DNA of 64,000 nt from Dyella_B humi (lineage in GTDB: Bacteria > Pseudomonadota > Gammaproteobacteria > Xanthomonadales > Rhodanobacteraceae): the NCBI RefSeq assembly GCF_044904605.1, contig NZ_JADIKI010000022.1, positions 1 through 64,000 of the forward strand, given 5' to 3'. A model generated the notes under the pieces. It was given only the letters and a program-made list of their open reading frames with translations, made no database searches and was not told the DNA's origin. A program made the translations under genes and the position numbers. Of this stretch, positions 8,332 through 17,171 are shown in pieces; positions within the stretch are counted from its first letter, which is position 1, and every line of letters begins with the position of its first letter.

Positions 8332-8676
8332 GTGGTCAATCTCAATAGACTAACAATGTTCGTCAGTAGCACCGCGGCGACTGGCGTCGTCAGCGGAGAG
8401 ACGCGCCTTAACTTCGCTCAACGCGGCGAACGTGTTTGGGCGCGCTATGCTGGCGGAAAGGTAGCGCGTGGTTGGCTGGTCGGTCGATGGACCGGCAACT
8501 CACTCCGCTTTCGGTATGGGCAGGTCGAGGACTCGCGCTCAATCCACGCAGGGCGTTCTGCGTGCGACGTACACCGTCTTCCTGACGGTCGCGTCCGGCT
8601 TATCGAGCACTTCACTTGGAGCACGCGAGTTGGCTCAGGCATCAACGTCTTCGATGAGCTACCACGGGCGGATTGA
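8332..8676 (+). CDS. Conserved hypothetical protein (small beta-rich family, sometimes annotated as N-acetylglutamate synthase)
   Basis: A 114-residue protein. The pattern LNRLTMFVSS..TGVVSGETRLNF, VWARYAGG, GRWTGNSLRFRYGQV and a C-terminal LPDGRVRLIEHFTWST resembles a family of small beta-rich proteins with a repeated G-x-V-W-x-x-Y-x-G element, seen in many bacteria and often misnamed N-acetylglutamate synthase. No catalytic residues are evident, so the enzymatic name should not be trusted. I chose GTG 8332 because family members usually begin with a short M-x-x-L-N-G-like segment; ATG 8356 is the alternative. It stands alone between the IS and a hairpin. Confidence 0.55.
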   Translation: MVNLNRLTMFVSSTAATGVVSGETRLNFAQRGERVWARYAGGKVARGWLVGRWTGNSLRFRYGQVEDSRSIHAGRSACDVHRLPDGRVRLIEHFTWSTRVGSGINVFDELPRAD

Positions 8677-9004
8677 GGGCGTCCGGTATCGGGCTAACTC
8701 CTCTCTCAGGCGGACCGCTGCCAATCACTGCGCTATGCCGATTCGGCATGCGGCCTTATCGTCGAATTTGTAGCGGTCTAAGGTAGAGCAATCGGCCAAA
8801 TGACATTCCGGTTCCGAGGTTGCGACTATACGTAGAACGCTTTGGGTGGTCCGGTGCCCCAGGGGACGCCACAAATTTGCCACACTAGCTAAGCGAAATC
8901 GTGCCTTCCAAAAACAAAACAGCGCTTTACAACGCAAGGTGTAAAGCGCTGTTCTGTATGAGATATTTGGTGGAGCGTAGGCCGTGCCTCTTCAGGATCT
9001 GCAT
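8677..9004. other. Non-coding gap of 328 bases
   Basis: No gene is recognisable on either strand. The only structure I see is the hairpin at 8918-8953. Confidence 0.5.
8918..8953 (-). terminator. Strong hairpin, terminator-like on the minus strand
   Basis: A perfect 14-base stem (8918-8931 with 8940-8953, AACAGCGCTTTACA) encloses an 8-base loop. Upstream on the plus strand is AAAAACAAA, which reads as a T-rich tail on the minus strand. No minus-strand gene lies to the right, so its purpose is unclear; it may insulate the aminotransferase gene. Confidence 0.5.
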
Positions 9005-10180
9005 ATGATTTCCGTCGCTTTTCGTAACACACATGATGTGGTGGAAGAGATCTGGAGTCCGGCGGACCTCGATCAGCTGCGGCCAGAGCCCGATTCAGTC
9101 ACCCGTTTCCGTGAAAGGTTTGCCGACATGGGTGGGCTGACCGGAGAAGTGGTGTTTGCCGCCAGTGGTAGACAGGCCCTGCGGCAGCTCTTGGCGCGCC
9201 TACCGCGGCGTCCGGAACGCCGCGACGTGCTGCTTAGCGCGTTCAATTGTCCGGTGGTCCCCGATGCGGTGCGCGCTGCCGGCTATCGTCCGGTGTTCTA
9301 TGATTTTTCCTCCGTCCGAGGGAACGTGGATTGGGACCAGGTCGCGACCGACATCGGCGGCAGCGTCGCAGCTGTCATCGTTTCACATTTTTTCGGTGCG
9401 CCCGCAGATGCCGAAGCGCTCCGGGAGCGGACGCAGAAAGCAGGGGTCTTCGTGATCGAAGACTGCGCCCATGCGTTCGACGCGTCGATCCGGGGCGCCC
9501 CCGTGGGCTCCCTGTGGGATGCGGCGGTGTTCTCCTTCAACTACGGTAAACCCATCTCCCTTTGCGGTGGCGCCGCGCTGGTATTGAACGCTGCTGCGTT
9601 GCGAGGTATCTCGATGCCTTGCAGGGAAGCCGATGAGTCTGTTGAGCGCGACGAAACTGCGGCCTACCTCAAGGCGCTCAGCGCCGGACGACGGGCCATA
9701 GCTCCGGTCGTCGCGCCGCTGGATCTGGTGCGACGCATACTGCGCCGCATGCGGATCATGACCCCACTGACCCCGCCGCTGGCGTCGGGGTTCGGACCTT
9801 TGCGTGCGGCCCTTGGGCTTGCCTCTTTGTCACGTTGGCGCGAGGTGCGGGCCGTGCGGAACGCCAACGCCGATCTCGTGGCCTCCTGCGGCATCCCGCT
9901 CTGGCATGTGACGACGGGCGCGCAACCCTCGTGGCTGCGGCTGCGCGCGACGCTGCGCGACGAATCGGTCTTGCGCGAGGCGAGTACTCGGTTAAGAAGC
10001 CGGGGTTTCCGAGCCGGGAACATCAATTGGCCGAAGATCGATCCGGACTGCGGTCCCGCACCTTGGGCGCGGCAGGCGGCACGCTGCGGTATCGATGTGC
10101 CGATTCACCAAAACATGAGTGCAGACGAAATCGCGTTCATCATCGAGGTACTGGCACCGCTGGTGGAACCCGTTACTTGA
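9005..10180 (+). CDS. DegT/DnrJ/EryC1/StrS-family aminotransferase
   Basis: A 391-residue PLP-dependent enzyme of the sugar aminotransferase family. Visible are the fold-type I signatures: SGRQALRQLL near residue 55, FNCPVVPDAVRAAGYRPVFYD, IEDCAHAF with the Asp that contacts the pyridine nitrogen (about D153), and the Schiff-base lysine in FSFNYGKPISLCGG (about K182). Family members transfer an amino group to keto sugars in polysaccharide or antibiotic sugar biosynthesis; the substrate cannot be told here. ATG 9005 has AGGA 8 bases upstream and is preferred over GTG 8984. The next gene, a methyltransferase, follows after 136 bases on the same strand. No other glycan genes are nearby. Confidence 0.8.
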   Translation: MISVAFRNTHDVVEEIWSPADLDQLRPEPDSVTRFRERFADMGGLTGEVVFAASGRQALRQLLARLPRRPERRDVLLSAFNCPVVPDAVRAAGYRPVFYDFSSVRGNVDWDQVATDIGGSVAAVIVSHFFGAPADAEALRERTQKAGVFVIEDCAHAFDASIRGAPVGSLWDAAVFSFNYGKPISLCGGAALVLNAAALRGISMPCREADESVERDETAAYLKALSAGRRAIAPVVAPLDLVRRILRRMRIMTPLTPPLASGFGPLRAALGLASLSRWREVRAVRNANADLVASCGIPLWHVTTGAQPSWLRLRATLRDESVLREASTRLRSRGFRAGNINWPKIDPDCGPAPWARQAARCGIDVPIHQNMSADEIAFIIEVLAPLVEPVT

Positions 10181-10316
10181 ACGTCGCGCAACGCCGAAAG
10201 GGAATGCTTGCGCAGTGGGTCGTACGCTTTATCGCGTCCACTTGGTCACAGCCTGATGCGGGATGCTAGCCTATGAAGACAAGTTCTCCGCTGTCATCTC
10301 TTCGAACTGAGCGCCT

Positions 10317-11081
10317 ATGAACGCCAAGTCCAGCCACTACCAGGGTGTGGCTGCTCATCACGACAAGCTCGCCGAGCACGGTGTCTTCGGCCTGCTGGCG
10401 CCGCAGAATCGCGGCGGTGGAAAGAGCGAGTACGTGACTTCGGTCTTCGACCAAGCGCTGCTGCCGCTGATCCGTGAACGCCCGCATTCCTCCATGCTCG
10501 ACTTCGGTTGCGGTACCGGGGTCTTTTGCCGCAAGGCGGCGCCCTTCGTGGAGCAGGTCGTGGGTGTGGATATCTCCGGCGGTGCCCTGGAAGTCGCAAA
10601 ACAGGTGTGTGCAGGCTTGGGCAACGTCACTCTTTGCCTCACCGACGGCGATCATCTGCCGTTTCCCGAGGCGAGCTTTGACTGTGCCGTGGAGCGTGAA
10701 GCGCTCATGTACGTGCCGGACGCAAAACTCGATGCCGTGTTGACGGAGATATACCGCGTGCTGAGGCCTGGGGGCAGGTTCCTGCTGCTCGATCAGGTCT
10801 CCGATGACCCCTACTGGCAGAGATACCCCGGGACACCGCTCCAACTGAAGCGCTCACCGTCCGGCTTCCGCGACGCGGCTGCGCGAGCAGGCTTCACTCT
10901 TGTAGGCGACGGTCCGGTGCGCACGCCTCGGTTTCCGGCGATCTATCTCGCCTGGTCGGGTTTGGTGCCGCGACCGCTCATACCCCGGCTCGCGCGCCTC
11001 GAGGTCGCCTGGCACCGCGGTCGCCGCCATCCGGGGAAACGGTGGTGGAACGCCCTGTTTCTGCTCACCAAACCTGCATGA
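10317..11081 (+). CDS. Class I SAM-dependent methyltransferase
   Basis: A 254-residue cytoplasmic enzyme. Motif I is MLDFGCGTGVF (residues 60-70), followed by VVGVDISGGALEVAK (acidic residue at the end of strand 2), LPFPEASFDCAVEREALMYV and VLRPGGRFLLLDQV (motif III region), the standard layout of Methyltransf_11 proteins. The C-terminal third contains a hydrophobic stretch and is rich in Arg and Trp. Substrate unknown. Its position just behind the aminotransferase gene suggests a common pathway, perhaps modification of a sugar or small metabolite, but 136 bases separate them and nothing else supports it. Confidence 0.75.
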   Translation: MNAKSSHYQGVAAHHDKLAEHGVFGLLAPQNRGGGKSEYVTSVFDQALLPLIRERPHSSMLDFGCGTGVFCRKAAPFVEQVVGVDISGGALEVAKQVCAGLGNVTLCLTDGDHLPFPEASFDCAVEREALMYVPDAKLDAVLTEIYRVLRPGGRFLLLDQVSDDPYWQRYPGTPLQLKRSPSGFRDAAARAGFTLVGDGPVRTPRFPAIYLAWSGLVPRPLIPRLARLEVAWHRGRRHPGKRWWNALFLLTKPA

Positions 11082-11206
11082 ATTCTGCCGACGTCCGGGA
11101 GATGCCCCGGGCGGCCTACGCGAGTTTCCTGTCGGGTTGGCTCATTCCCCATTCCGGGGTCTGGAATACCTGGCCGATTCATGTTCGCTTCGCTGCGATG
11201 GATCAC

Positions 11207-11812
11207 TCAGAGGCACTTTGCGATGTCTGCGTTGCGCCGTACGGGATCGAGGGTTCGACTGGCGCATTTGGCTTGCCATTCCCATCGCTCCGGAGGTAGG
11301 GCGATTTGCCCTTTGATCGTAAACTTGGCGGCCTTGTGCGTGCGCACGAAGCCCAAACGCTTTACCAGGCGGGCCATGACACGTGATTCAGACATGCAAT
11401 AGCACTCCAGCCGTCCGCCTGGCGGAGTGCGCTTTTGAAAATAGGTAACAAGGGCTTGCCCAACGCCTTGCCGACGCCATTGCTCGTTCACCACGACCAC
11501 GTCGATGCATATCAGTGAAGGGCCCGTTTGATGGGTGTCCGCGTAACTCAAGGCGGCTCCTATAATCTCGCGCCGGTGGCGAACCACGACGAATTGCCGC
11601 GTTACCGCAGTACGCCAAAACGGAAGAAGTTGTCCCAAAATCGCTTTAGCGCAACGTATACCGAACTCTTTTTCTGTCATGGGCAGCGAGCAGAACTGTC
11701 CGCCGAAGCGTCCACGCCAAGCACCGGAAACTATCTCCGTAACGAAAAAGAAAATGTCCCCTGGGCGCCCCGGCTCCACCTGAAAGCCGCGATCAGGATA
11801 AGCATATGTCAT
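11207..11812 (-). CDS. GNAT-family N-acetyltransferase
   Basis: A 201-residue protein. The GNAT core is visible from about residue 70: FVVVRHRREIIGAALSYAD, IDVVVVNEQWRRQGVGQALVTYF (motif A with R/Q-x-x-G-x-G/A for acetyl-CoA pyrophosphate) and VMARLVKRLGFVRTH (motif B). The N-terminal ~60 residues and C-terminal ~35 residues are not recognisable. Substrate unknown. It is convergent with the preceding methyltransferase gene, 125 bases away, and divergent from the lipoprotein gene at 11988. Confidence 0.7.
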   Translation of the reverse strand: MTYAYPDRGFQVEPGRPGDIFFFVTEIVSGAWRGRFGGQFCSLPMTEKEFGIRCAKAILGQLLPFWRTAVTRQFVVVRHRREIIGAALSYADTHQTGPSLICIDVVVVNEQWRRQGVGQALVTYFQKRTPPGGRLECYCMSESRVMARLVKRLGFVRTHKAAKFTIKGQIALPPERWEWQAKCASRTLDPVRRNADIAKCL

Positions 11813-11987
11813 CGGTTTATCGCAGTTATGGGCGTAACAATCATCTTGGCAAAGGGTGTAGCCAGTGGCCTAAACGGACAGTTTTCTTCTTGGTTGACTC
11901 ACCGGTCTGTCGTCCATCCTTTACGCCATGGCATCATCAACCCTGGCTAACCGCCTTACCTATCAGTACTGACAGGGGAATCAAGAC

Positions 11988-13568
11988 ATGACGTCACGGG
12001 TGCGGGGGCTGTTGCTCGCGGGGCTGGTCCTGGTATGCATTGCAGGTTGCATAAGCATTGGGTTGTCACATTGGCATCAGGGGTCTGTAAGCACAATTCA
12101 GCGTCCCACTGGCGTGGCATTGGCGCACATCCAGGCGCCGAAGCCACCGCCGTTCAGTGATGCTCAATTCAATCAATTCCTGGTCGATGCACGAAAGGCA
12201 GAGACCATCGCGGACCCGCTCCAAAGATGTCTGGGCTATCCCAATCCACCCGGTCTTGATTGGTCGGCGGCAGTAACGTCTGCGTACTGTCGCTATCAAT
12301 TTGATCCGGTAGTGACTCGAGCCGAGGTACGCCGGCTTATTGAGTCCGGGTACGCGCAGGAGCTCGATAAGCGTCTTGCTGACGCCTTGCATGCCCAGCT
12401 AACAAAACCCGATGCGCAGGCTCTGCTGGATCGAACCTTTGTTATCGATTTCAAGGATGGATCGGAACAAACGCGTGCACTGATGGATGCGTGGAAGCGC
12501 CAGTCGCCTATGAGCGCTTTTGCATTGGCTGCCAGTGGCACGGCTTACGTGGAAATGGCGCGGCAAGTTCGTGGTTCCGACTACGCTTCCAAGACGCCGC
12601 AGAACTCCTTCGAGTCTATGGAGCGGTTGTTGGAGCGTGCGCATACCGACCTTGACAAGGCGGTTGAGCTTGATCCACAAATCACGTCCGCATACGGTGC
12701 GATGGTCTATGCAGGTACATTGCAAAGCGATGATGCGTACGCGGTAAATGCCGCTAAACGCGGACTGGCTGTTGATCCCGCCAATTACACCATTTATGCG
12801 CGCTTGGTCTGGATGGCGCAGCCGAAATGGGGTGGCACGGTTCAAAACATGCAGCGCATCATTGCTGCCGCTCAACGCCATGCCAAAGAAAATCCACTGC
12901 TTAGGTTGCTTTTTTCGGAAAGCATGGGTGGCGAAGCTTATGTCGAAAATTGTGATTGCAATCCATTGACGGAAATGGATCTCTATAAGGCAGGTGTACG
13001 CAGAGGCTGCGCCCGTAGGTATGTTGATGAGTGGAGGATGGGCCGCAAAAAATCGAAACTCTCCCGCACTGTCTGTGATCTACCGTTCGGAAGTGCTTCG
13101 GTTTGATCCAAGCAAGATCGATCACGGTGAGGGGCGCGCCTTCGATCTACCAAGCTTGGGTCAATCAGACTGGGCGTTGGCAGAGGGAAATTCCCTTGTG
13201 GCGCTGGTTCCCCAGGACGAAAATGCATTCGATGTCCGGGGCGCCACCTATGATCAGCAGGCAACCTGGATCGCGCCAAGGAAGACTACGAGCAGGCGCT
13301 GCGCTTGAACCCCGATGACACCTGGACGTTGATCGAGCTCGGCAATATCTACGTGCACTCGACTCGTGATTGGGATAAGGGTTGGGCGATTACCAATCGG
13401 CTTATTCAAATCAGCCCAGACAATCCAGAGGGTTGGTTGCTTCGGGCAAGCATCCAAAAGGATCAGCCACGAGACGGCCTCAACCAAACCATCTCGGATT
13501 TTGTCGCGAGGTTCGGCAGCGATCCTAGTAAGCAGGTGTTCGTGGAACGTATGCGGGCGATACGTTAG
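11988..13568 (+). pseudogene. TPR lipoprotein (DUF4034-like) with two compensating frameshifts
   Basis: The N terminus has a lipobox-like signal (LVLVCIAGC, Cys21). The protein continues in one frame to about 12995, through a helical region with DLDKAVELDPQITSAYGAM and PKWGGTVQNMQRII that resembles DUF4034/Sel1-like proteins of this order. It then continues in the +1 frame from about 12997 to 13260 (AAPVGMLMSGGWAAKN, DENAFDVRGATYDQQ) and returns to the first frame at GNLDRAKEDYEQALRLNP, a TPR motif, ending at 13568. Both shifts lie in otherwise continuous homologous sequence, so either the gene is dead or the assembly has two indels. Its product would be an outer-membrane or periplasmic lipoprotein of about 525 residues. 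Confidence 0.65.
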
Positions 13569-13581
13569 AGCGGAAGAGCTT

Positions 13582-14598
13582 TCAAAGCCACTTTGCCCGT
13601 TTCAGCCACAGATAAATTGTGCCTACTACGCAGGCCACCACGCCCATGATGATCGGATACGCCCATGGCTGGTTGAGCTCCGGCATGTGCGTAAAGTTCA
13701 TGCCATACCAGCTCGTTATCAAAGTTGGCGCGGCGAGCATGGCAGCCCAGCCCGCAAGCTTCTTCATCACTTCGTTTTGGCCAAAAGTAACCAGTGATAG
13801 GTTGACGTGGATGGCGGCGGTTAGCATTTCGCGCATGGCGCTGATGGATTCGTTGACGCGGAAGACGTGGTTGTAGACGTCGCGGAAGTAGACGCGCAGG
13901 TCGTCGGGGATGAGGTTGGGGTGCAGGCGGACGAGTTGGTTGATGATGTCTTGCATGGGTGCTGCGGCGAGGCGCAGGGTCATCAGGTCGCGCTGCATGT
14001 CGTAGAGGCGGCGGACGGTGTCGCGGTTGAGGGTGTCGGCGAAGATGTCTTTTTCCAGGTCCTGCAGTTCTTCGCGGAAGTCGCGCACGATGGGGAGCAG
14101 GTTGTCGACGATGAAATCGAGTACGCCGTAGAGGCCGTAGCTGGGGCCGAGGGCCAGCATCTCGGGCGTTTTTTCGCAGGAGCGCCGGGCGGGTGTGTAG
14201 GAAAGTGAAGCGCCGTGCCGGACAGTGATGAGGTAGCGTTTGCCGAGGAAGATGTGGGTTTCGCCGAAGGCGATGTGTCCGCTGATCAGTTGTGCCGTTT
14301 GCACCACGATGAAGAGAGAGTCGCCGTAGGCTTCGATCTTGGTGCGTTGGTGGGCTTGCTGCGCGTCTTCCACGGCCAGGTCGTGTAGGTCGAATTCTTC
14401 TTGCAGTTTCAGCAGCAGGGCGCTGTCGGGTTCGTGCAGGCCGACCCATACGAAGGTCTCGGGTTCTTTCAAAATCTCGCTGATGTCGTCGACGCTGATG
14501 TCGCGCAAGCGTGTGCCATCGTTCCGATAGGCCACGCAGTTCACGACCATGGGGCTATCGGGTGGGCTGTTAGCAGGTGAAACGTCTAGCATGGACAT
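13582..14598 (-). CDS. corA: CorA-type magnesium/cobalt transporter
   Basis: A 338-residue protein with a large cytoplasmic N-terminal domain, a long helix region (about residues 150-270, DFIVDNLLPIVRDFREELQDLEKD) and two C-terminal membrane helices. The signature YGMNF follows the first membrane helix (LAAPTLITSW), and the tail ends in KRAKWL as usual for cytoplasmic CorA C termini. It forms homopentameric channels for Mg2+ uptake in the inner membrane. Usual length for the family is 310-330 residues. Start at ATG 14598; a second Met at residue 3 is equally possible. It is convergent with the TPR lipoprotein gene. Confidence 0.93.
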   Translation of the reverse strand: MSMLDVSPANSPPDSPMVVNCVAYRNDGTRLRDISVDDISEILKEPETFVWVGLHEPDSALLLKLQEEFDLHDLAVEDAQQAHQRTKIEAYGDSLFIVVQTAQLISGHIAFGETHIFLGKRYLITVRHGASLSYTPARRSCEKTPEMLALGPSYGLYGVLDFIVDNLLPIVRDFREELQDLEKDIFADTLNRDTVRRLYDMQRDLMTLRLAAAPMQDIINQLVRLHPNLIPDDLRVYFRDVYNHVFRVNESISAMREMLTAAIHVNLSLVTFGQNEVMKKLAGWAAMLAAPTLITSWYGMNFTHMPELNQPWAYPIIMGVVACVVGTIYLWLKRAKWL

Positions 14599-14637
14599 GA
14601 TGATGATCCTATGCAGTACATGCGCAGGCTATCGAAA

Positions 14638-15852
14638 TCAGAATCGCTTGGTTTGTCTAAGCGTCCAGGCCAGCGCCAGCCAGCAGGGCAGGGCGAAAAG
14701 TATCCAGGGCTGGTTTTGTTGTACGACGCCGGGTAGCAGGTGCATGAGCAGGGCGAGTAGCAGCGCGATCAGTTGAAGTAAAAGAGCGCCGTTGGCGGGG
14801 CGCGAGGGCGCGATATTGCGGCGTGCCTGCCAGATCGAGCACATAGGCAGAAAAGCGAGCGGATTGAACAGCAGCAGGTTGGCGTTGGCCCATGCGGAAT
14901 GGTGAGCGGTGAGGGTCCAGAGGGTCAGCATCAGCAGGCCGGCGATGCCCGCAAAGAGCAGGAAGAGGCTAGCGAGTGCGATATAGATCGGTCGCGCGCG
15001 GAGCCATGTGACGACGATCAGCGTGGCGAACAGTAAGCCAGCGATGCCGAGCGGGATGCGCAAATCGGGTGGCGTCGCGGGTGGTGCGGCGAGGCGGTTG
15101 GGTGAGAGCAGGGTTTCGCTTTGTACGAGCGGCTGTGTGCCTTCGTTTCCGTTGGCGATGGTGACGTTGCGAATGTTCTTCTGTAGCTCTTCAGGCAGAA
15201 AGCTTTCCTGCCAGGCGTTGAGTGGCTGATCGGCGTAGGGGCCGAGGCCAAGATCGAGGATCAGCATCAGCCACGGTTGTGCGCTCATCAGGCGCACGGT
15301 TTGCTGGCGGTAGGTCATGCCGCCGGGCAGTTTGGTGAGGCGCGCTTTGATGACACCGCCGAGTGCGTGATCGAGTGCATCGCGAACGCGGGTGGTGCAG
15401 TTGTCGATGTAGTAGTCGTAGTTGTAGGTGGCGTTTTCGGGGCGCAGGTTCCAGAACAGGAAATCACGCAGTGCAGCGGCTTGTTGTGGGGTGAGGGCAA
15501 GCTTTTGCTTGGTGACGGAGCGGCCGGCTTGGACGTAGAAGTTTTCTTCGTCGGTGGTGGGTTCGGCGTCGATCAAGTAGTGCATCTGGCCGCGCGCGAA
15601 GTTGAAGAAGAAGTTCTTCTCGTCGAAGTTGAAGACGCCGTAGTTGAAGTCCACTTCTTCGCCGCTGGTCGTGTCGCGCAGTTCGATGGCGTCGTGGCCG
15701 AAGCGTTCCCAGTAGATCTCGCCAGGGCCGTAGGTGATGAGGGAGATTTCCAGGTTTTCGCCAGGGGCGTCGGTGACACCGGCGTGGGCTGGGAGGAGCG
15801 CGCAGCACAGGATGGCGAGGGCGGTGAGAAGGAGGCGGCCGGCCTTGGTCAT
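14638..15852 (-). CDS. DUF4105 (Lnb-like) membrane protein
   Basis: A 404-residue protein with a signal peptide (residues 1-24), a periplasmic domain and four or five C-terminal membrane helices (about 260-400). The periplasmic domain shows YWERFGHDAIELRD (His53) and DNCTTRVRDAL (Cys152), the His and Cys motifs typical of DUF4105. That family has been linked to lipoprotein N-acylation (Lnb), where a Cys thiol would carry the acyl group; this is from memory of the family. It lies downstream of corC on the same strand, the position held by lnt in the canonical miaB-phoH-ybeY-corC-lnt order. The two genes are 285 bases apart with repeats between, so cotranscription is uncertain. Confidence 0.8.
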   Translation of the reverse strand: MTKAGRLLLTALAILCCALLPAHAGVTDAPGENLEISLITYGPGEIYWERFGHDAIELRDTTSGEEVDFNYGVFNFDEKNFFFNFARGQMHYLIDAEPTTDEENFYVQAGRSVTKQKLALTPQQAAALRDFLFWNLRPENATYNYDYYIDNCTTRVRDALDHALGGVIKARLTKLPGGMTYRQQTVRLMSAQPWLMLILDLGLGPYADQPLNAWQESFLPEELQKNIRNVTIANGNEGTQPLVQSETLLSPNRLAAPPATPPDLRIPLGIAGLLFATLIVVTWLRARPIYIALASLFLLFAGIAGLLMLTLWTLTAHHSAWANANLLLFNPLAFLPMCSIWQARRNIAPSRPANGALLLQLIALLLALLMHLLPGVVQQNQPWILFALPCWLALAWTLRQTKRF

Positions 15853-15942
15853 GGGTGGGCGGTCTTTTGCGGGGACGCGTTAGGGTAGCGGATGTGTGTG
15901 GCTGGTGTGGTTCACGGTTAGGCGCAGCATCGTGTCCTCATG

Positions 15943-16026
15943 GCCGTCATTCCCGCGAAAGCGGGAATCCATTTTTGCATCTTGCATCAGAGCAACGTGG
16001 ATTCCCGCTTGCGCGGGAATGACGGC
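15943..16026. repeat. Inverted pair of GTCATTCCCGCG..AAGCGGGAATCC repeats
   Basis: Two copies in opposite orientation (15943-15971 and 15998-16026), each itself a hairpin around TTCCCGC/GCGGGAA. This is the widespread REP-like motif with outer CGTCAT and inner ATCCA. A degenerate relative (CATGCC..GGCATGACG) lies at 37829-37856. Confidence 0.8.
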
Positions 16027-16080
16027 TATGAGGAGTACAGGCTTTTACGAAAGCTATTGGGTGTCGCGCGAGGGTGGCTC

Positions 16081-16115
16081 CTCACCCCAACCCTCTCCCC
16101 GAAGGGGAGAGGGAG
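16081..16115 (+). repeat. REP-like CTCACCCC..CTCTCCCCGAAGGGGAGAGGG element
   Basis: A palindrome CTCTCCCC-GAA-GGGGAGAG preceded by CTCACCCCAACC. It is one of about eight copies here; the others are at 20921, 22138, 27648, 27768, 35323, 42762 and the degenerate 30730. It follows the corC stop codon. Confidence 0.85.
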
Positions 16116-16137
16116 TTTGCTCTAGGCGATAGTGGAG

Positions 16138-16977
16138 TCAGCGGCGTACTACGCGGAACTGCTGCACGCGCCGATCGTCTGCATGGGTCACGTGGAATTC
16201 GAAGTTGCCGATGGCGATGGTTTCGCCCACTTCCGGCAGGTGGCCGAATTCGGCGGTGGCCATGCCGCCGACGGTGTCGAATTCTTCGTCGGAGAAAGCG
16301 GCGCCTACTTCTTCGTTGAAATCGGCGATGGGGGTGAGGGCGTCGACGATCCACTCGCCTTCGGCCTGCGGGCGCACGAGGTTGGGCTCTTCCTCGTCGT
16401 CGTGTTCGTCGTCGATTTCGCCGACGATTTCTTCCAGCACGTCTTCGATGGTGACGAGGCCGGCGACGCCGCCGTATTCGTCTACCACCAGCGCCATGTG
16501 GTTGCGGCTGCGACGGAATTCGGCCAGCAGCACATTCAGGCGCATCGATTCGGGAATCAGCACAGCCGGGCGCAGGATCGAACGCAGGTCGAAATCGTGA
16601 CCGTTGCCGAAGTACTTAAGCAGATCCTTGGCGAGCAGGATGCCCAAGATATCGTCCTTGTCTTCACCGTGCACGGGGAAGCGGGAGTGGCCCGATTCCA
16701 CCACGGCGGCAAGGATGTCGGGGAGCGGGGAGTCCACGTCGATCATCACGATCTGGACGCGGGGCACCATCACGTCGTCGACGTTGAGCTCGGTGACTCG
16801 CAGCGCACCTTCCAGCATGGGAAGGGTGTCGGCACTAAGCAGGCCGTTGGCCTGGGCGGTTCGCAACTCGTCGATCAGTTCTTCGCGGTTGCGCGGTTCG
16901 CCTGAAAAGAGATGGCCCAGTCGATCCCACCATTTTCGGGGGGCCGGGCCGCTGGTACTGCCAGGGTCCTCGTTCAT
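16138..16977 (-). CDS. corC: CorC/YbeX-type CBS-domain protein
   Basis: A 279-residue cytoplasmic protein. Residues ~40-65 lead into a CBS pair (VTELNVDDVMVPRVQIVMID; SGHSRFPVHGEDKDDILGILLAKDLL; FRRSRNHMALVVDEYGGVAGLVTIEDVLEEIVGEI), then an acidic linker (DDEHDDEEE) and the C-terminal CorC_HlyC domain (FDTVGGMATAEFGHLP). CorC proteins influence Mg2+/Co2+ efflux and bind adenosine nucleotides; in the ybeZYX cluster they accompany ribosome-related functions. It ends the miaB-GNAT-phoH-ybeY-corC series, with 194 bases between ybeY and corC. Confidence 0.92.
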   Translation of the reverse strand: MNEDPGSTSGPAPRKWWDRLGHLFSGEPRNREELIDELRTAQANGLLSADTLPMLEGALRVTELNVDDVMVPRVQIVMIDVDSPLPDILAAVVESGHSRFPVHGEDKDDILGILLAKDLLKYFGNGHDFDLRSILRPAVLIPESMRLNVLLAEFRRSRNHMALVVDEYGGVAGLVTIEDVLEEIVGEIDDEHDDEEEPNLVRPQAEGEWIVDALTPIADFNEEVGAAFSDEEFDTVGGMATAEFGHLPEVGETIAIGNFEFHVTHADDRRVQQFRVVRR

Positions 16978-17171
16978 TACTCTTGAAAAGACAGCCCAAG
17001 TGGGGCGGGAAAATGAGTCTATCGGAAAATCCGTGACAATTCAGAGCCTAGGAAAAGTGGACGGCTGCTCGAAATGCGCGGTTTAGAGCAACAACATGGG
17101 GACGGTCTGGCTGGCGTCAAAGTATGCGCGGTGGCTCCGATTTTCCTTGCCGGGCAGGCAGTTGCGCGCGT

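Noticed and set aside
16132..16905. Plus-strand open frame of 257 codons opposite corC
   Set aside because: Antisense shadow; the CBS and CorC motifs are on the minus strand.
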